DNA of 64,000 bases from Ottowia flava (GCF_042680565.1 NZ_JBHUEJ010000019.1:310001-374000), one strand, 5' to 3'. Numbered from the stretch's first letter, positions 51,035 through 60,205 are shown. Program-made: numbers and translations. The notes: generated from the letters alone by a model not told the origin.

Positions 51035-51646
51035 TCATGCTTGCCAAACGCCCCAGCCGGCCGACCGCAGGTCGATCCCGATCTCCACCTCGCGCGCCGC
51101 CGCTTCGTCGTAGCGCAGGGGGTTGAAGCCCTCGTACAAATCCGGCAGCAGGCGCTGGCCGTAGCGCAGCACGTAGCGGTTGTGCTGGATGCCGGCCTTG
51201 TGCTTGTCAAAGCGCACATCCGGGTCCAGCCCGGTCATGCCGACGTAGACGCAGGGCTTGCCGCTGACGTACCCGGGGTTGCTGCGCAGAAAGCGCGCTT
51301 CGTTCAGCACCTCGGGCGACAGCTCGATCACGTACACATGGTAGTGCGGGCGGCCACGGCTGACGGGCTTGGGGGCGACGGTGTCGGCACGGGAGGATGC
51401 CGGTTTCGCCGCGCGCGTCTTGCGCGCGGGTTGGCGGGGGACGCTGGGTTGGGCGGGGGTTTTCGCCGTTGCGGCCTGCGCCGCCTGCACCGGCTTCGCG
51501 GACGCGCGAGCCTTCTTCTTCGGTGCCGCGGGCGGGACGGCGGCCGGATCGGCTGCGTCCGTGGCGCCGTCAACGGCGCCCGGCGCCCGCGCCGCCTTGC
51601 GCTGCGGCGCGCGCGGCTTCGCGTCGGCAGCGCCAGCGCGCGCCAT
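51035..51646 (-). CDS. GIY-YIG-like protein with histone H1-like N-terminus
   Basis: A 203-residue protein. The first 95 residues are Ala/Lys/Pro-rich, like histone H1-like or AlgP-type DNA-binding tails. The C-terminal part has YHVYVIELSPEV, PCVYVGMTGLDPDVRFDKHK and a final amphipathic region, a layout like GIY-YIG nucleases (VYV ... YVGMT ... R-x-H). A catalytic glutamate may be in REVEIG. The DNA target and biological role are unknown. It lies 17 bases after the phage-holin-like membrane gene on the same strand, so the two may be co-transcribed. Confidence 0.65.
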   Translation of the reverse strand: MARAGAADAKPRAPQRKAARAPGAVDGATDAADPAAVPPAAPKKKARASAKPVQAAQAATAKTPAQPSVPRQPARKTRAAKPASSRADTVAPKPVSRGRPHYHVYVIELSPEVLNEARFLRSNPGYVSGKPCVYVGMTGLDPDVRFDKHKAGIQHNRYVLRYGQRLLPDLYEGFNPLRYDEAAAREVEIGIDLRSAGWGVWQA

Positions 51647-51663
51647 GGTCAGCGTGCCGCGGC

Positions 51664-52068
51664 TTACACCCAGCCGCCCGGGCCGGGGCTGGTCTGGATG
51701 GTGAATTCGGGCGTGCCGCCCAGGATGAAGGCGCCCAGCACGAAGCTGATCAGCGCCATGAAGATGCTGGCCCAGAACGCCGTCCAGAAGCCATTCAGGT
51801 GAAAGCCGCTGACCAGCTTGGCCACCAGCATCAACATCAGCGCGTTGATCACCAGCAGGAACAGGCCGAACGTGACTACCGTCAGCGGCAGCGTCAAGAA
51901 CACCAGCAGCGGCCGCACCACCGCATTGGCCAGGCCCAGCAGCAGCGCCGACACGATCAGCGCGCCCGCGCCGTCAAAACGCATCTTCTTGAACACATGG
52001 CTGGCCACCCACAGCGCAAACGCGGTGATGAGCCAGTGCAGAAGGAAGGGGGTGAGGTTGGCAAACAT
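51664..52068 (-). CDS. Phage-holin-family-IV-like membrane protein
   Basis: A 134-residue protein with four hydrophobic helices. The NAVVRPLLVFLTLPLTVVTFG segment (quoted in part: VVRPLLVFLTLPLTVVTFG) is typical of the Mycobacterial four-TMS holin superfamily (DUF360-like), which is common in ordinary bacterial chromosomes. I see no phage genes near, so the holin name is only homology. It is a likely structural inner-membrane protein of unknown function, upstream of the GIY-YIG-like gene. Confidence 0.85.
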   Translation of the reverse strand: MFANLTPFLLHWLITAFALWVASHVFKKMRFDGAGALIVSALLLGLANAVVRPLLVFLTLPLTVVTFGLFLLVINALMLMLVAKLVSGFHLNGFWTAFWASIFMALISFVLGAFILGGTPEFTIQTSPGPGGWV

Positions 52069-52241
52069 GGTCGGGCCGGTATTGGGGACAGCCGTTTATC
52101 GCACACTCCTGCGGGGCGGTGCGTCAATGCAGGCCGCGGTTGCAGACGATGGCGGGCGATGCCAACCGGCTGCAGCTTGCCGAACAGGCCGATGCAGGCG
52201 GCCGCATCCCGGGCGTCCAGCGCTGCAGGGCGTACCGGATA

Positions 52242-52276
52242 CCAAAAAAAAAGCCACGCAGCAAGCGCTGCGTGGC
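52242..52276 (-). terminator. Rho-independent terminator for the gene at 52396
   Basis: GCCACGCAGC and GCTGCGTGGC pair around AAGC (52253-52276); the minus strand then has a run of T residues (plus-strand A tract 52244-52252). Confidence 0.88.
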
Positions 52277-52395
52277 GTGCGGCCAGGGTTGCCGCCACTT
52301 TGAATCCAACCGTCGTTCGCTCTCGTAAAGACCGTCGCCCGGCGGCCGCGGGTGCTGCGTCATGCCACGCTGTGGCGGCGCGACATGCGGCGATG

Positions 52396-53145
52396 TCAAC
52401 GAGGGAAGCGGCGCCGTGCGAAGCCCGCGAGCATCACGCCCATGACGGCCAGTGCACCCGGCCACAGGGTCGGCACCGGCTGAGGTGCGATGGAAGTGAA
52501 GGTGTAGTGGGTGCAGCCGAGCGTGATCCGGTTGATCTGGTAATCCCCCAGCACGCCCGAGCCCAGCGAATAGCCGATCGCGCGCACGCGGGCGTTCGGG
52601 AAGGCGTTGAGCCATTCGTTCGAAGTGCCGAACCAGTTTGAGCCATTGCCGCCACCGGTGTGGGGGGCCCCATCCTTCACAAACTGGGTCGAGCCGTTGG
52701 ACAGCCACCAGTTATTGCCATAGACCGTCTCGCCCACCAAGATGCCGTCCGTCACGCCGTCGTTGTTGAAGTCCACCACCAGTTGCGTCGATGGCGGGGT
52801 CGTGCCGGTGATCGAGGTGAAGCTGGCGGTCTGGGCAATCGTCTCTGCGCCCATGCCGCTGAGCGGGAAGTTGGTGGCGTAGTAGCCGGCCGCCTTGTCG
52901 GTAGTCGTACTCCCTCCGGTCCAGATGTGCATCGAACTGGGTGCCAATTCGTTGTGGCCGGTGGCGCGGGTCTCACTGAAATTCCAACTTCCGATGTTGG
53001 CCGGTGTAGTGACCACCGATTGGTAGCTTGTGCATGCCGGAATCGTGGCCTGCGCCTGCGCGCCCGATGCCCAAGCCAATGTCATGGCCCCCAAAACCCC
53101 CCCCGCTGCGACGCGGATCGAATGCTTGCAGTGCGTGCTTCCCAT
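52396..53145 (-). CDS. Secreted protein with IPTL-CTERM-like sorting signal
   Basis: A 249-residue exported protein. The signal peptide runs to about residue 35 (GAQAQA). The middle is a Ser/Thr/Gly-rich beta domain of unknown family (TIPACTSYQSV to LGCTHYTF). The C-terminus is VPTLWPGALAVMGVMLAGFA plus RRRFPR: a proline-containing start, a hydrophobic helix and a basic end, the tripartite pattern of IPTL-CTERM proteins processed by an exosortase-like system in Burkholderiales. No exosortase gene is in the window. Confidence 0.8.
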   Translation of the reverse strand: MGSTHCKHSIRVAAGGVLGAMTLAWASGAQAQATIPACTSYQSVVTTPANIGSWNFSETRATGHNELAPSSMHIWTGGSTTTDKAAGYYATNFPLSGMGAETIAQTASFTSITGTTPPSTQLVVDFNNDGVTDGILVGETVYGNNWWLSNGSTQFVKDGAPHTGGGNGSNWFGTSNEWLNAFPNARVRAIGYSLGSGVLGDYQINRITLGCTHYTFTSIAPQPVPTLWPGALAVMGVMLAGFARRRFPR

Positions 53146-53293
53146 GCTTCCCCCAAATCTGAGTATGAAGATGTACATATTATGTATCTGAATGCACAAA
53201 ATTCGCACATAAAAGAGATCTAAAGTATTAAAAAAACCACAAGTGCGGTGTTGGCCGTCAGGTGGGCAGACGGTGTCGGCTGCCGTTATCTGC

Positions 53294-53351
53294 AAAAAAT
53301 GGCACCAGCGCTACAACCATCTGCGCGGGCAGCTTTTAAAAAGATAGCAAA
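53294..53351 (+). repeat. Dispersed hairpin repeat, copy 14
   Basis: CCAGCGCTACAACCATCTGC then GCGGGCAGCT, nine bases, ATAGC. It is one of the most complete copies. Confidence 0.88.
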
Positions 53352-53420
53352 TTGCAATGGCGGAAAGCGATCGCCGTCGGCGCTACACGGCCGTCCGCGC
53401 GGGGGCGCCCAGCCGCGCGG

Positions 53421-53452
53421 GCAATAAAAAAGCCAGTCGGTGGACTGGCTTT
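53421..53452 (-). terminator. Rho-independent terminator for the gene at 53474
   Basis: AAAGCCAGTC and GACTGGCTTT pair around GGTG (53429-53452), followed on the minus strand by TTTATTG. Confidence 0.85.
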
Positions 53453-53473
53453 CATGGGCGAAGGCAAATGCGG

Positions 53474-54514
53474 TCAGTTTGGCCGGCGACGCAGGCGCCA
53501 TCCGCTGACCACCGTCACCAGCAGCGCCAGTGCGCCCAGCGCGCGCCAGTCGTTGACGGGCACCGCCACCGCCGCCGCCGACACCACCACCGTGGCCTCT
53601 CCCGCCACGCAGTTGGGCGGCGTGCTGGCCGGCAGGGGACACAGGCTGTACGGGAAGCGGTAACTGCCTGGCGCGGTCCCCGCGGGCACGGTGATGGTGC
53701 CGTCGGGGTTCATCGTCATGCCCGCAGGTGCTGTTCCGGGAACCAGCGTGGCGTTGGTGCCCAGCACCACCGCCGCGCCGCCCACGGTGTCGTTGTCGAT
53801 CACCGATGGCGTCGTTTGCGTGGTGGTGTTCACCACGGGAAAGTTGTCCGGCGCCGCCGTCGTGCAGTTCACCACCATGTTGGTCGCGTTCGACGCAAAG
53901 CCCGTGTTGCCGCCAAAGTCGTTGACGGCAAAGACGATCGTGTTCGCGCCCGGTTGCCAGCCGCTCGCCACCGTGATGGCGTGCTTCTCGGTGTGGCGGT
54001 AGTTGGTGCCGTCGGCTGGGCCGAAGCCCGCGTAGATCGGCGTGGTGGGGCTTGGAGGCGCCTGCACCTGCACGTCGTTGACGTAGACCGACCACAACTG
54101 GTCGTCCGTCTGGGTGTCGTAGGTCAGCGAAAAGGTCGACGGGTCGACCGACGCGTCCAGGTTGATCGTCTGCTTGAAATAGAAATAGTGCGGGCTGCCG
54201 GTATTCGACGCCCCCGTGTTGTTGATCGAGATCCAGCTGGCGGCCGGGTCCCACCGGTAACCCGAATCCGACCCGTCGGCGGGAGGTGGCTCGTTCAGCG
54301 GCGTGGCGGACACCGCCGCCGCGTAACCCGTCGTCGGCGGGGTGGTCGGCGGTGGCGTGGTGCGCGTCACTGGGCCGACGGGCCCGGCGATGGTCCAGCC
54401 GGTGGTGGACGTGCTGAGCGCGGTCAGCGGCGTGCTGCAGGTGACGGGCACGCCTTGCGCGAAGGCCGCTGTGCCGACCATCACCAGCCCCAAGGCTGAG
54501 ACAAGCTTTTTCAT
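53474..54514 (-). CDS. Second secreted protein with C-terminal sorting-like signal
   Basis: A 346-residue exported protein. The signal peptide (about 1-20, AFAQ) is followed by a Pro/Thr-rich region with TTPPPTTPPTT and two beta-rich domains (YWQ-free; SPHYFYFKQTINLDASVDPS is typical of surface beta-sandwiches). The end is VPVNDWRALGALALLVTVV then GWRLRRRPN, with the order proline start, hydrophobic helix, Arg cluster. Its N-terminal signal differs from that of the neighbour at 52396, and the two proteins do not look like paralogues outside the ends. Adhesion is possible but unproven. GGGAAA precedes ATG 54514. Confidence 0.78.
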   Translation of the reverse strand: MKKLVSALGLVMVGTAAFAQGVPVTCSTPLTALSTSTTGWTIAGPVGPVTRTTPPPTTPPTTGYAAAVSATPLNEPPPADGSDSGYRWDPAASWISINNTGASNTGSPHYFYFKQTINLDASVDPSTFSLTYDTQTDDQLWSVYVNDVQVQAPPSPTTPIYAGFGPADGTNYRHTEKHAITVASGWQPGANTIVFAVNDFGGNTGFASNATNMVVNCTTAAPDNFPVVNTTTQTTPSVIDNDTVGGAAVVLGTNATLVPGTAPAGMTMNPDGTITVPAGTAPGSYRFPYSLCPLPASTPPNCVAGEATVVVSAAAVAVPVNDWRALGALALLVTVVSGWRLRRRPN

Positions 54515-54956
54515 TATTTCCCTCTCCATGGATGACCAAGCCATCCTACTGAGCGGGCGCAGCGGCGACAGACAGGCGCGTGGCGCAAGGGACCCGCATC
54601 TGCGACATGGGTGTGTTCCAAAGTAAACATGGGTGCAGCGCCGCGGCACCAAAGTACGCAGAAATGGTCAGTTTTCTGGGTGGGAAATGGATACAAATTG
54701 GTGGCTGAATTAACACATTGGCTTCGGCCAATGGCCCCAAAAAACGGGGTGGTGCGCGCGTTCAGCCGCAGCGCGCGGCGTTCGCGGGCCACGCCTGCGG
54801 CGACCGCTGACAGACCGCGGGCGCTGGCTGTTGTGCCGCCAGTGGCGCGGTCAATCCGGCGGGCCAGGCGGTGCGCCCGGAAGGCTGCGTAGAAACCCTA
54901 ATGGGTAGGGCAAGCTTGATATGTAACATTAAATGGAAAGTTAGCTAAGTAAATTC
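54515..54956. other. Gap before the enolase-superfamily gene
   Basis: In these 442 bases I see no supportable gene. The last 60 bases before 54957 are AT-rich, and probably hold the promoter of the next gene. Confidence 0.4.
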
Positions 54957-56000
54957 GTGGCCGTTCTTTCCCTTCATCCCTACCACCTTCCGCTGTCCCA
55001 ACCCTACCGCTGGGCCAAAGGCGTCCAAACCCACCGCACCGGTTTCATCGCCCGCATGGCGCTCGACGGCGCCACCGGCCTTGGCGAGGCGGCGCTGCTC
55101 CCGCACGTGCTGCACGACCCTGCCGCCTTCGTGCGCCAGGCCGAGGCGCTGCTGGAGGGGCTGGACCCGCTGGCGCCCGACTGGCTGGACCAGTTGGCGC
55201 TGCGCGAATGCCCGCCCGCTATCCGCTGCGCGCTGTCGTCGGCGCTGTTCAGCTGGCAGGCGGCGCGCCAGGGCTTGCGCCTGGCCGAGCTGTTCGCGGG
55301 CGGCGACATGGTCGAAGAGGCCGTGCCCGTCAACGCCCTGGTGACCGACGCCACGCCCGACGCCTGCGTTGCCGCTACGCGCGCGCACGTCAGCGCCGGC
55401 ATCCAGACCATCAAGCTCAAGTGCGGGCACGACCGCGACGCCGACCTGCGCCGCGTCGCCGCCATTCGCGACGCCTTCCCCGACATCGCCATCCGCATCG
55501 ACCCCAACCAGTCGTGGGACCCGGCCTGGGCCGCCAGCCAGCTGCGCCAGCTGCGCCCCTTTGGCCTGCAGTACTGCGAAGAGCCGCTGCCGCCCGGCAC
55601 GCCCATGGTCACCTACCGCCGCCTGCGCGAAGAGGCCGAAGTGCCGATCGCGCTGGACGAAAGCATCACCGACACCGCCGCGGCCGAACTGGCGCTGACG
55701 CAGGGTGCGGCCGACGTCTTCGTGCTCAAGCTGCAGCGCCTGGGCGGGCTGGACCGCCTGCTGGCCGTCGCGCGGCTGGGCCGGGCGCATGGCGTGGATT
55801 CGGTCGTCACATCGACCATGGAAACCACCGTCGGCATCACCGTCGGCGTGCACGCCGCCGCGTTGGTGCAGACGCCGGGGCTCGACTCCGGCCTGGCCAC
55901 GTCCAGCTTCTTTGCCGACAACCTGGCGCCGCCCGAAGCCGTCTTTGACGGCTGCCTCAGCCTGCCGCCCGGCGCGGGCCTGGGCATTGCGCTGGCTTGA
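54957..56000 (+). CDS. Enolase-superfamily enzyme (mandelate racemase/MLE group)
   Basis: A 347-residue protein with an N-terminal capping domain and C-terminal barrel. The KxK motif is IKLKCG near residue 150, metal ligands are IDPNQSW, CEEPLPP and LDESIT, and a second lysine is in VFVLKLQRLGG. These are features of the MLE/o-succinylbenzoate/dipeptide-epimerase group; the actual substrate is not clear. The start is GTG 54957. It is followed by a Bug-family binding protein, 41 bases away, and both may process an imported organic acid or dipeptide; that is inference. Confidence 0.85.
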   Translation: MAVLSLHPYHLPLSQPYRWAKGVQTHRTGFIARMALDGATGLGEAALLPHVLHDPAAFVRQAEALLEGLDPLAPDWLDQLALRECPPAIRCALSSALFSWQAARQGLRLAELFAGGDMVEEAVPVNALVTDATPDACVAATRAHVSAGIQTIKLKCGHDRDADLRRVAAIRDAFPDIAIRIDPNQSWDPAWAASQLRQLRPFGLQYCEEPLPPGTPMVTYRRLREEAEVPIALDESITDTAAAELALTQGAADVFVLKLQRLGGLDRLLAVARLGRAHGVDSVVTSTMETTVGITVGVHAAALVQTPGLDSGLATSSFFADNLAPPEAVFDGCLSLPPGAGLGIALA

Positions 56001-56041
56001 TTTGTTCACCCCTTCCCACCCTTTTGACCTTGACCGCACCC

Positions 56042-57064
56042 ATGCCCAACCGCAGAAACGTCCTCTCCACCCTGGCGCTGGCGCCCGCCTTGGCCCACCT
56101 GGGCGCCTTCGCCCAAGCCAGTGGCTCCTCCGCTGCCAGCAGCGCGCCCCGGCCCGCCAGCGGCTGGCCGCAGCAGGCCAGCAAGGTCTACGTCGGCTTT
56201 GCGGCCGGCGGTGGCACCGACGTCCTGGCGCGTCTGTTCGCCCAGCGGCTGGAGGCGCATTTCAAACAGCCCTTCGTGGTCGAGAACAAGACCGGCGCGT
56301 CCGGCGCCATTGCCGCCGTCGGCGTGGCCAAGGCGCCGCCCGACGGCCATAGCCTGTTGATGGCCGCCGACGCGCACCTGATCTACCCGCACCTCAGCAC
56401 CGGGCTGACGTACAAGGCGGTCGACGACTTCACCCCCATCGCCTGCCTGTCGTCTGGCCCGCAGGTCATTGCCGTCCACCCCGACGTGCCCGCGGGCACC
56501 CTGGCCGAGCTGATCGCCCTGTCCAACAAGGACAAGAAGGGCCTGGCCTACGCGTCCGGCGGCGCCGGCACGCTGACGCAAATGGTGGTGGAGCTGATCA
56601 AGACCCAGTCCGACCTGAACATCACCCACATCCCCTTCAAAGGCTCGGGCCCCTCGCTCATCCCCGTCATCGCGGGCGAGATTCCGGTGCTGTCGTCGCC
56701 GCTGGGCATCGTGCTGCCGCACATCGCCAGCAAAAAGCTCAAACCCATTGCCGTCACCAGCGCCAAGCGCACCAAGTTCCTGCCCAATACCCCCCCCGTG
56801 GCCGAAACCAAGGGCTTTGAAGGGTACGAAGCCACGTCCTGGGTCGGCCTGCTGGGGCCCAAGGGCCTGCCCGCCGACATCGTCCAGGCCATCAACGCCT
56901 TCGCCGGCACCCTGGCCACCGACCCGGCCTTCGTCGAGCGCCTGGACAAGAACGCCTGGAGCCCCGTCAGCCTGAGCGCCGCCGACTTCAAGGCCAAGAT
57001 GGAACGCGATTCGGCCAAGTGGAAGAAGCTGATCGACCAGCAGGGGATCAAGCTGGATGCGTGA
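56042..57064 (+). CDS. Bug/TTT family periplasmic solute-binding protein
   Basis: A 340-residue protein of the tripartite tricarboxylate transporter receptor family. A signal peptide begins MPNRRNVLSTLALAPALA; the motif FAAGGGTDVLARLFAQRL follows near residue 57 and HIPFKGSGPSLIPVIAGEI near 200. Such receptors bind carboxylates such as citrate or glutarate. No TctA or TctB gene is adjacent, as is usual for the large Bug family in Burkholderiales. It is downstream of the enolase-superfamily enzyme. Confidence 0.9.
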   Translation: MPNRRNVLSTLALAPALAHLGAFAQASGSSAASSAPRPASGWPQQASKVYVGFAAGGGTDVLARLFAQRLEAHFKQPFVVENKTGASGAIAAVGVAKAPPDGHSLLMAADAHLIYPHLSTGLTYKAVDDFTPIACLSSGPQVIAVHPDVPAGTLAELIALSNKDKKGLAYASGGAGTLTQMVVELIKTQSDLNITHIPFKGSGPSLIPVIAGEIPVLSSPLGIVLPHIASKKLKPIAVTSAKRTKFLPNTPPVAETKGFEGYEATSWVGLLGPKGLPADIVQAINAFAGTLATDPAFVERLDKNAWSPVSLSAADFKAKMERDSAKWKKLIDQQGIKLDA

Positions 57065-57112
57065 GGGGCAGGGTGCCTAAGCGTGGCGGTAGGGCGGCTC
57101 AGCGGCGGTTAT

Positions 57113-57170
57113 GAATAAAACAGGCCGCCAGCGCTACAACCACCTGCGCGGCCAGCTATTGAAATGATAG
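57113..57170 (+). repeat. Dispersed hairpin repeat, copy 15
   Basis: CCAGCGCTACAACCACCTGC then GCGGCCAGCT, nine bases, ATAGG. It is a complete copy. Confidence 0.88.
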
Positions 57171-57313
57171 GGATTGGCGGCCGCTGACGCGCCCTCGGTG
57201 GGCCGCTAAATCACTTGCGCAGTTGGACGGTTGACCTGCCGGGCTGCTGGCTTGTTGAGCCACCGGCCTGACCGCATCCACGTCCCCGCGCGCGCAGCGG
57301 GGCACCGCCCAAG

Positions 57314-57682
57314 CTAGGCGCCAGGCTCCGCCAGCCAGCGCGCCTCAAACGCCTGCGCAAATTGCGCGTTCCCGCTCAGCGACAGCGTTAGCGTGGTGCG
57401 CCCGTGGTCGGCAGCGGTCAGGCGCACCTCGCCCGTGTCGGGCTGCCAGCCAAAAGGCAAGGGCTGGCCGTCATCGTCTTGCGCCTGCAAGTCCACATCC
57501 CAATCACCGCCTTCATCCAGCGGGCCGTACCGCCCGGCAAACGCGGTGCAGGCCCAGCGCAAGACTTGCTCCACCTCGGCTTGTAGCGCCGGCACCCGCG
57601 CCGCCGTCACGCTGGCCATGGCGTCCCAGTTGACGTGGCCGTGCTCGTCTTCGGTGGGGTCGAATAGGAGGTAGTTGAGCAT
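57314..57682 (-). CDS. Hypothetical protein
   Basis: A 122-residue soluble acidic protein that I do not recognise. ATG 57682 starts MLNYLLFDPTEDEHGH; the middle contains GRYGPLDEGGDWDVDLQAQD and the end TLSLSGNAQFAQAFEARWL. There are no known motifs. The upstream codons in the same frame look like non-coding sequence. It is divergent from the DUF262 gene at 57884. Confidence 0.65.
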   Translation of the reverse strand: MLNYLLFDPTEDEHGHVNWDAMASVTAARVPALQAEVEQVLRWACTAFAGRYGPLDEGGDWDVDLQAQDDDGQPLPFGWQPDTGEVRLTAADHGRTTLTLSLSGNAQFAQAFEARWLAEPGA

Positions 57683-57827
57683 GGGGAAGCGTGGCGGAAG
57701 CGGACAGAAAAAGGGCACGAAGGACTGATTGAGCACGTCGAGCTGCTGTTTAGCGGCTAAATGCTCGATATTTGCCGGTGACATTTGTGTAACGTTGCAG
57801 TAGATACGAAAAATTACGCTCCTTGTC

Positions 57828-57833
57828 TACAAT
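57828..57833 (+). promoter_or_regulatory. Possible -10 box of the DUF262-HNH gene
   Basis: TACAAT lies 51 bases before ATG 57884. No matching -35 box was found. It argues against the TTG alternative start at 57785. Confidence 0.3.
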
Positions 57834-57883
57834 TGCTAGGAACGCTGAAAGCAAGCTCAACGCCTATTCCTTCGCTTAGTCCC

Positions 57884-59686
57884 ATGCAACAACAGAATCT
57901 TTCTATCGGTACCTTGGTCGATATGTACAAGCGAGGCGAGTTGCGCTTGCCGGAAATCCAGCGGCACTACGTATGGCAGGCCACGCGCGTGCGGGACTTA
58001 CTGGACTCCCTGTACCGTGGATATCCCAGCGGTTCGGTGTTGATGTGGGAGACCGATGAGCCCGTGCCTACGCGCGACTTTGCGATCGCGCAGGACAGCA
58101 CTGCATTCGCAGGCCGCAAGCTATTGTTGGACGGGCAGCAGCGACTGACCTCTCTGACAGCCGTGTTAAGCGGCTTGCCTGTGCAGGTGCGTGGACGCAA
58201 AAAACCTATCGATATCCTGTTCAATTTGGAGCACCCTGACGGCCCCCCTACGGATGTGGTGGAGGTTGAAAGCGATCAGGATTCTCCGCTGGCCAGCGAT
58301 GACGAATTGCGCGATGAGGCAGACGAAGCTCTGGATGACAGCGTCATCGGCCACGATGCTACTGACTCACGCATCCGCGAAATGCTCAATCGCAGAGCCT
58401 TTGTCGTCGCCAGCAAAGCTTTGGCTAGCCAACCTCAATGGGTATCTGTCACGGAGGTTTTTAGAACCACTAGCGATGGAGAATTGCTCCAAAAAGCAGG
58501 AGTAACGTCGTTTAACGACCCGCGCTACACCCGATATTCCGAGCGGTTGCAGAGGCTGCGCGCAATTCGCAACTACCAGTATGTGGTGCACGTGCTGGAA
58601 CGCGACAAGAGCTACGAGGAAGTGACCGAGATCTTTGTTCGGGTCAATTCGTTGGGCGCCAAGCTACGCTCATCGGATCTGGCGCTCGCTCAGATGACGT
58701 CGCGCTGGCCCAACTTGCTGCAGGAGTTGGAGAACTTTCAGCGCGAATGCGAGAAGTACGATTTCAGCATCGATCTGGGCCACTTGGTACGTTCGATTGT
58801 CGTTTTTGCCACCCAGCAATGTTTATTCCGCACCGTGGGCAGTATTCCAGTGCCGCAACTCCAGCATGGGTGGGCGATGGCGCAGAAGGGCCTGAGCTTC
58901 GCAATCAACTTTCTTCGCAGCAATGCCGGCATCGAAGACGAATCGCTGCTCTCTTCGCCGATGTTTCTACACGCCATTGCGGCCATCAGCCATACGCGGG
59001 ACAACCGCCTGAGCGCCCAAGAGCAGCGCCAACTCTTGCGTTGGTTGCTGTTCGCGAACGCCCGTGGTCGTTACTCGCGCGGGTCCACGGAAACCTTGCT
59101 AAACGAAGATCTGGCCATCATCTTCCGTCAGAACAATCTCGATGCCTTGATGACGCCGGTCGAGTCGCAGTTCGGCCGTCTCTGGATCGAACCAGCCGAG
59201 CTGGTCGGCAAAGGTGTCACCAGTCCGCTATTTGCACTGTCATACATTGCGCTCAAGGATTCCGGCGCCAAGGACTGGTACAGCGGCCTTGGCTTGTCGC
59301 TGACCCATCAGGGCAAACTGCACTTCATCCAGTGGCACCACATCATCCCGAAGTCACTGCTCAAGGAGAGCGGGATGTATGAAAACAGCGAGATCAATGA
59401 AATCGCCAATATGGCTTTCATCACGGGTCAGACCAACCGTCGCATAAGCAACAAGGATGCCAGCATCTATCTCCAGAGCGTGGTCGCGCAGCAAGGGCAA
59501 TCAGCGCTAGTCAGCCAGTGCGTGCCCATCGAGACAGCGCTTTGGGAGTTGCCTGCATATCGGCAGTTTTTGAACCAGCGGCGCGCGAAGCTCGCGCAAT
59601 GCATGAACGATTTCATCCGCCGCAAGACGGAAGAAGGTGCCGGGAACGAAAACCCTGAACTCGCCAACTCGGTTGCCCAATCCTGA
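57884..59686 (+). CDS. DUF262-HNH nuclease (GmrSD/SspE-like)
   Basis: A 600-residue protein of the DUF262 family, the NTPase-like part of modification-dependent and phosphorothioate-sensing restriction systems. RLPEIQRHYVW and LLDGQQRLTSL mark the DUF262 domain (about residues 17-90). The C-terminus has an HNH-type site, QWHHIIPKSLL ... NMAFITGQTNRRISNK. The middle (90-450) is helical. G+C is below the host. Start choice is ATG 57884, directly at the domain; no good ribosome binding site is seen. It appears a single-gene restriction or defence factor; the DNA signal recognised is unknown. Confidence 0.85.
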   Translation: MQQQNLSIGTLVDMYKRGELRLPEIQRHYVWQATRVRDLLDSLYRGYPSGSVLMWETDEPVPTRDFAIAQDSTAFAGRKLLLDGQQRLTSLTAVLSGLPVQVRGRKKPIDILFNLEHPDGPPTDVVEVESDQDSPLASDDELRDEADEALDDSVIGHDATDSRIREMLNRRAFVVASKALASQPQWVSVTEVFRTTSDGELLQKAGVTSFNDPRYTRYSERLQRLRAIRNYQYVVHVLERDKSYEEVTEIFVRVNSLGAKLRSSDLALAQMTSRWPNLLQELENFQRECEKYDFSIDLGHLVRSIVVFATQQCLFRTVGSIPVPQLQHGWAMAQKGLSFAINFLRSNAGIEDESLLSSPMFLHAIAAISHTRDNRLSAQEQRQLLRWLLFANARGRYSRGSTETLLNEDLAIIFRQNNLDALMTPVESQFGRLWIEPAELVGKGVTSPLFALSYIALKDSGAKDWYSGLGLSLTHQGKLHFIQWHHIIPKSLLKESGMYENSEINEIANMAFITGQTNRRISNKDASIYLQSVVAQQGQSALVSQCVPIETALWELPAYRQFLNQRRAKLAQCMNDFIRRKTEEGAGNENPELANSVAQS

Positions 59687-59841
59687 ATTTACGTGAGAAA
59701 GAATCAGGCATAGCGCTCCGTCGTTTGTGTTGTGCGAGTGGACGAAGTTTGGGAATGCGTCGATTCGCTGATTGCTCACCGGAGCGATGGCGAGGCGAGT
59801 CTCCAGCCGCCATCAGATCAACCTGATGGGGAAGCTGCCGT

Positions 59842-60205
59842 ATTTCCCCTGCCGAATCCGTCAACCCCGTGACGCGGTTAAGCAGCCGCGTGACCTTGGC
59901 ACGTGGTCGTACCGGTCCACAATGAAATAGCCGTGGCGTTCGAACTCGAAGCGATCGTCGGATTGGGCGTTGGCCACGTTGGGTTCGACGTAGCCATGTT
60001 CGACCTTCAGGCTGTTCGGGTTGATTACGCTCAAAAAGTCGCGGCTGCCGACGTCGGGCTGCTCTCCGGCGAACAGGCGGAATTCGGTGGCCTAGGTGTC
60101 GTTGACACCGACCTAGGTGCGAACGCCTTTGAACCCGACGCTGTCGGCGTCGGGCTTGCCGAATTTGGTGTTCTTTGGCACGTTGGCCCGCGCCACGCTT
60201 ACGCG
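59842..60205 (-). pseudogene. Fragment of glnS 3' end, duplicated and decayed
   Basis: The sequence parallels the end of intact glnS (61071 to about 61435) from its stop region upward, for example GGCTGTTCGGGTTGAT near 60010 against 61239 in the intact gene and AGTAGCCGTGGCGTTC- or ATAGCCGTGGCGTTC-type tracts. It differs at many positions, lacks a 12-base unit and is broken by frameshifts, so it cannot be functional. It lies in direct orientation to glnS, about 1.2 kb away, with the zeta-toxin-like gene pair between them. Confidence 0.85.

Noticed and set aside
51664..52068. Phage holin as evidence of a prophage
   Set aside because: This membrane family is common outside phages and no capsid, tail, integrase or lysin gene is near.
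54611..54892. A 93-codon plus-strand frame in the gap before the enolase-superfamily gene
   Set aside because: No ribosome binding site, Arg-rich second half and no resemblance to any protein known to me.
57785..57883. TTG start extending the DUF262 protein by 33 residues
   Set aside because: The extension is not family-like and a -10-like TACAAT lies within it.
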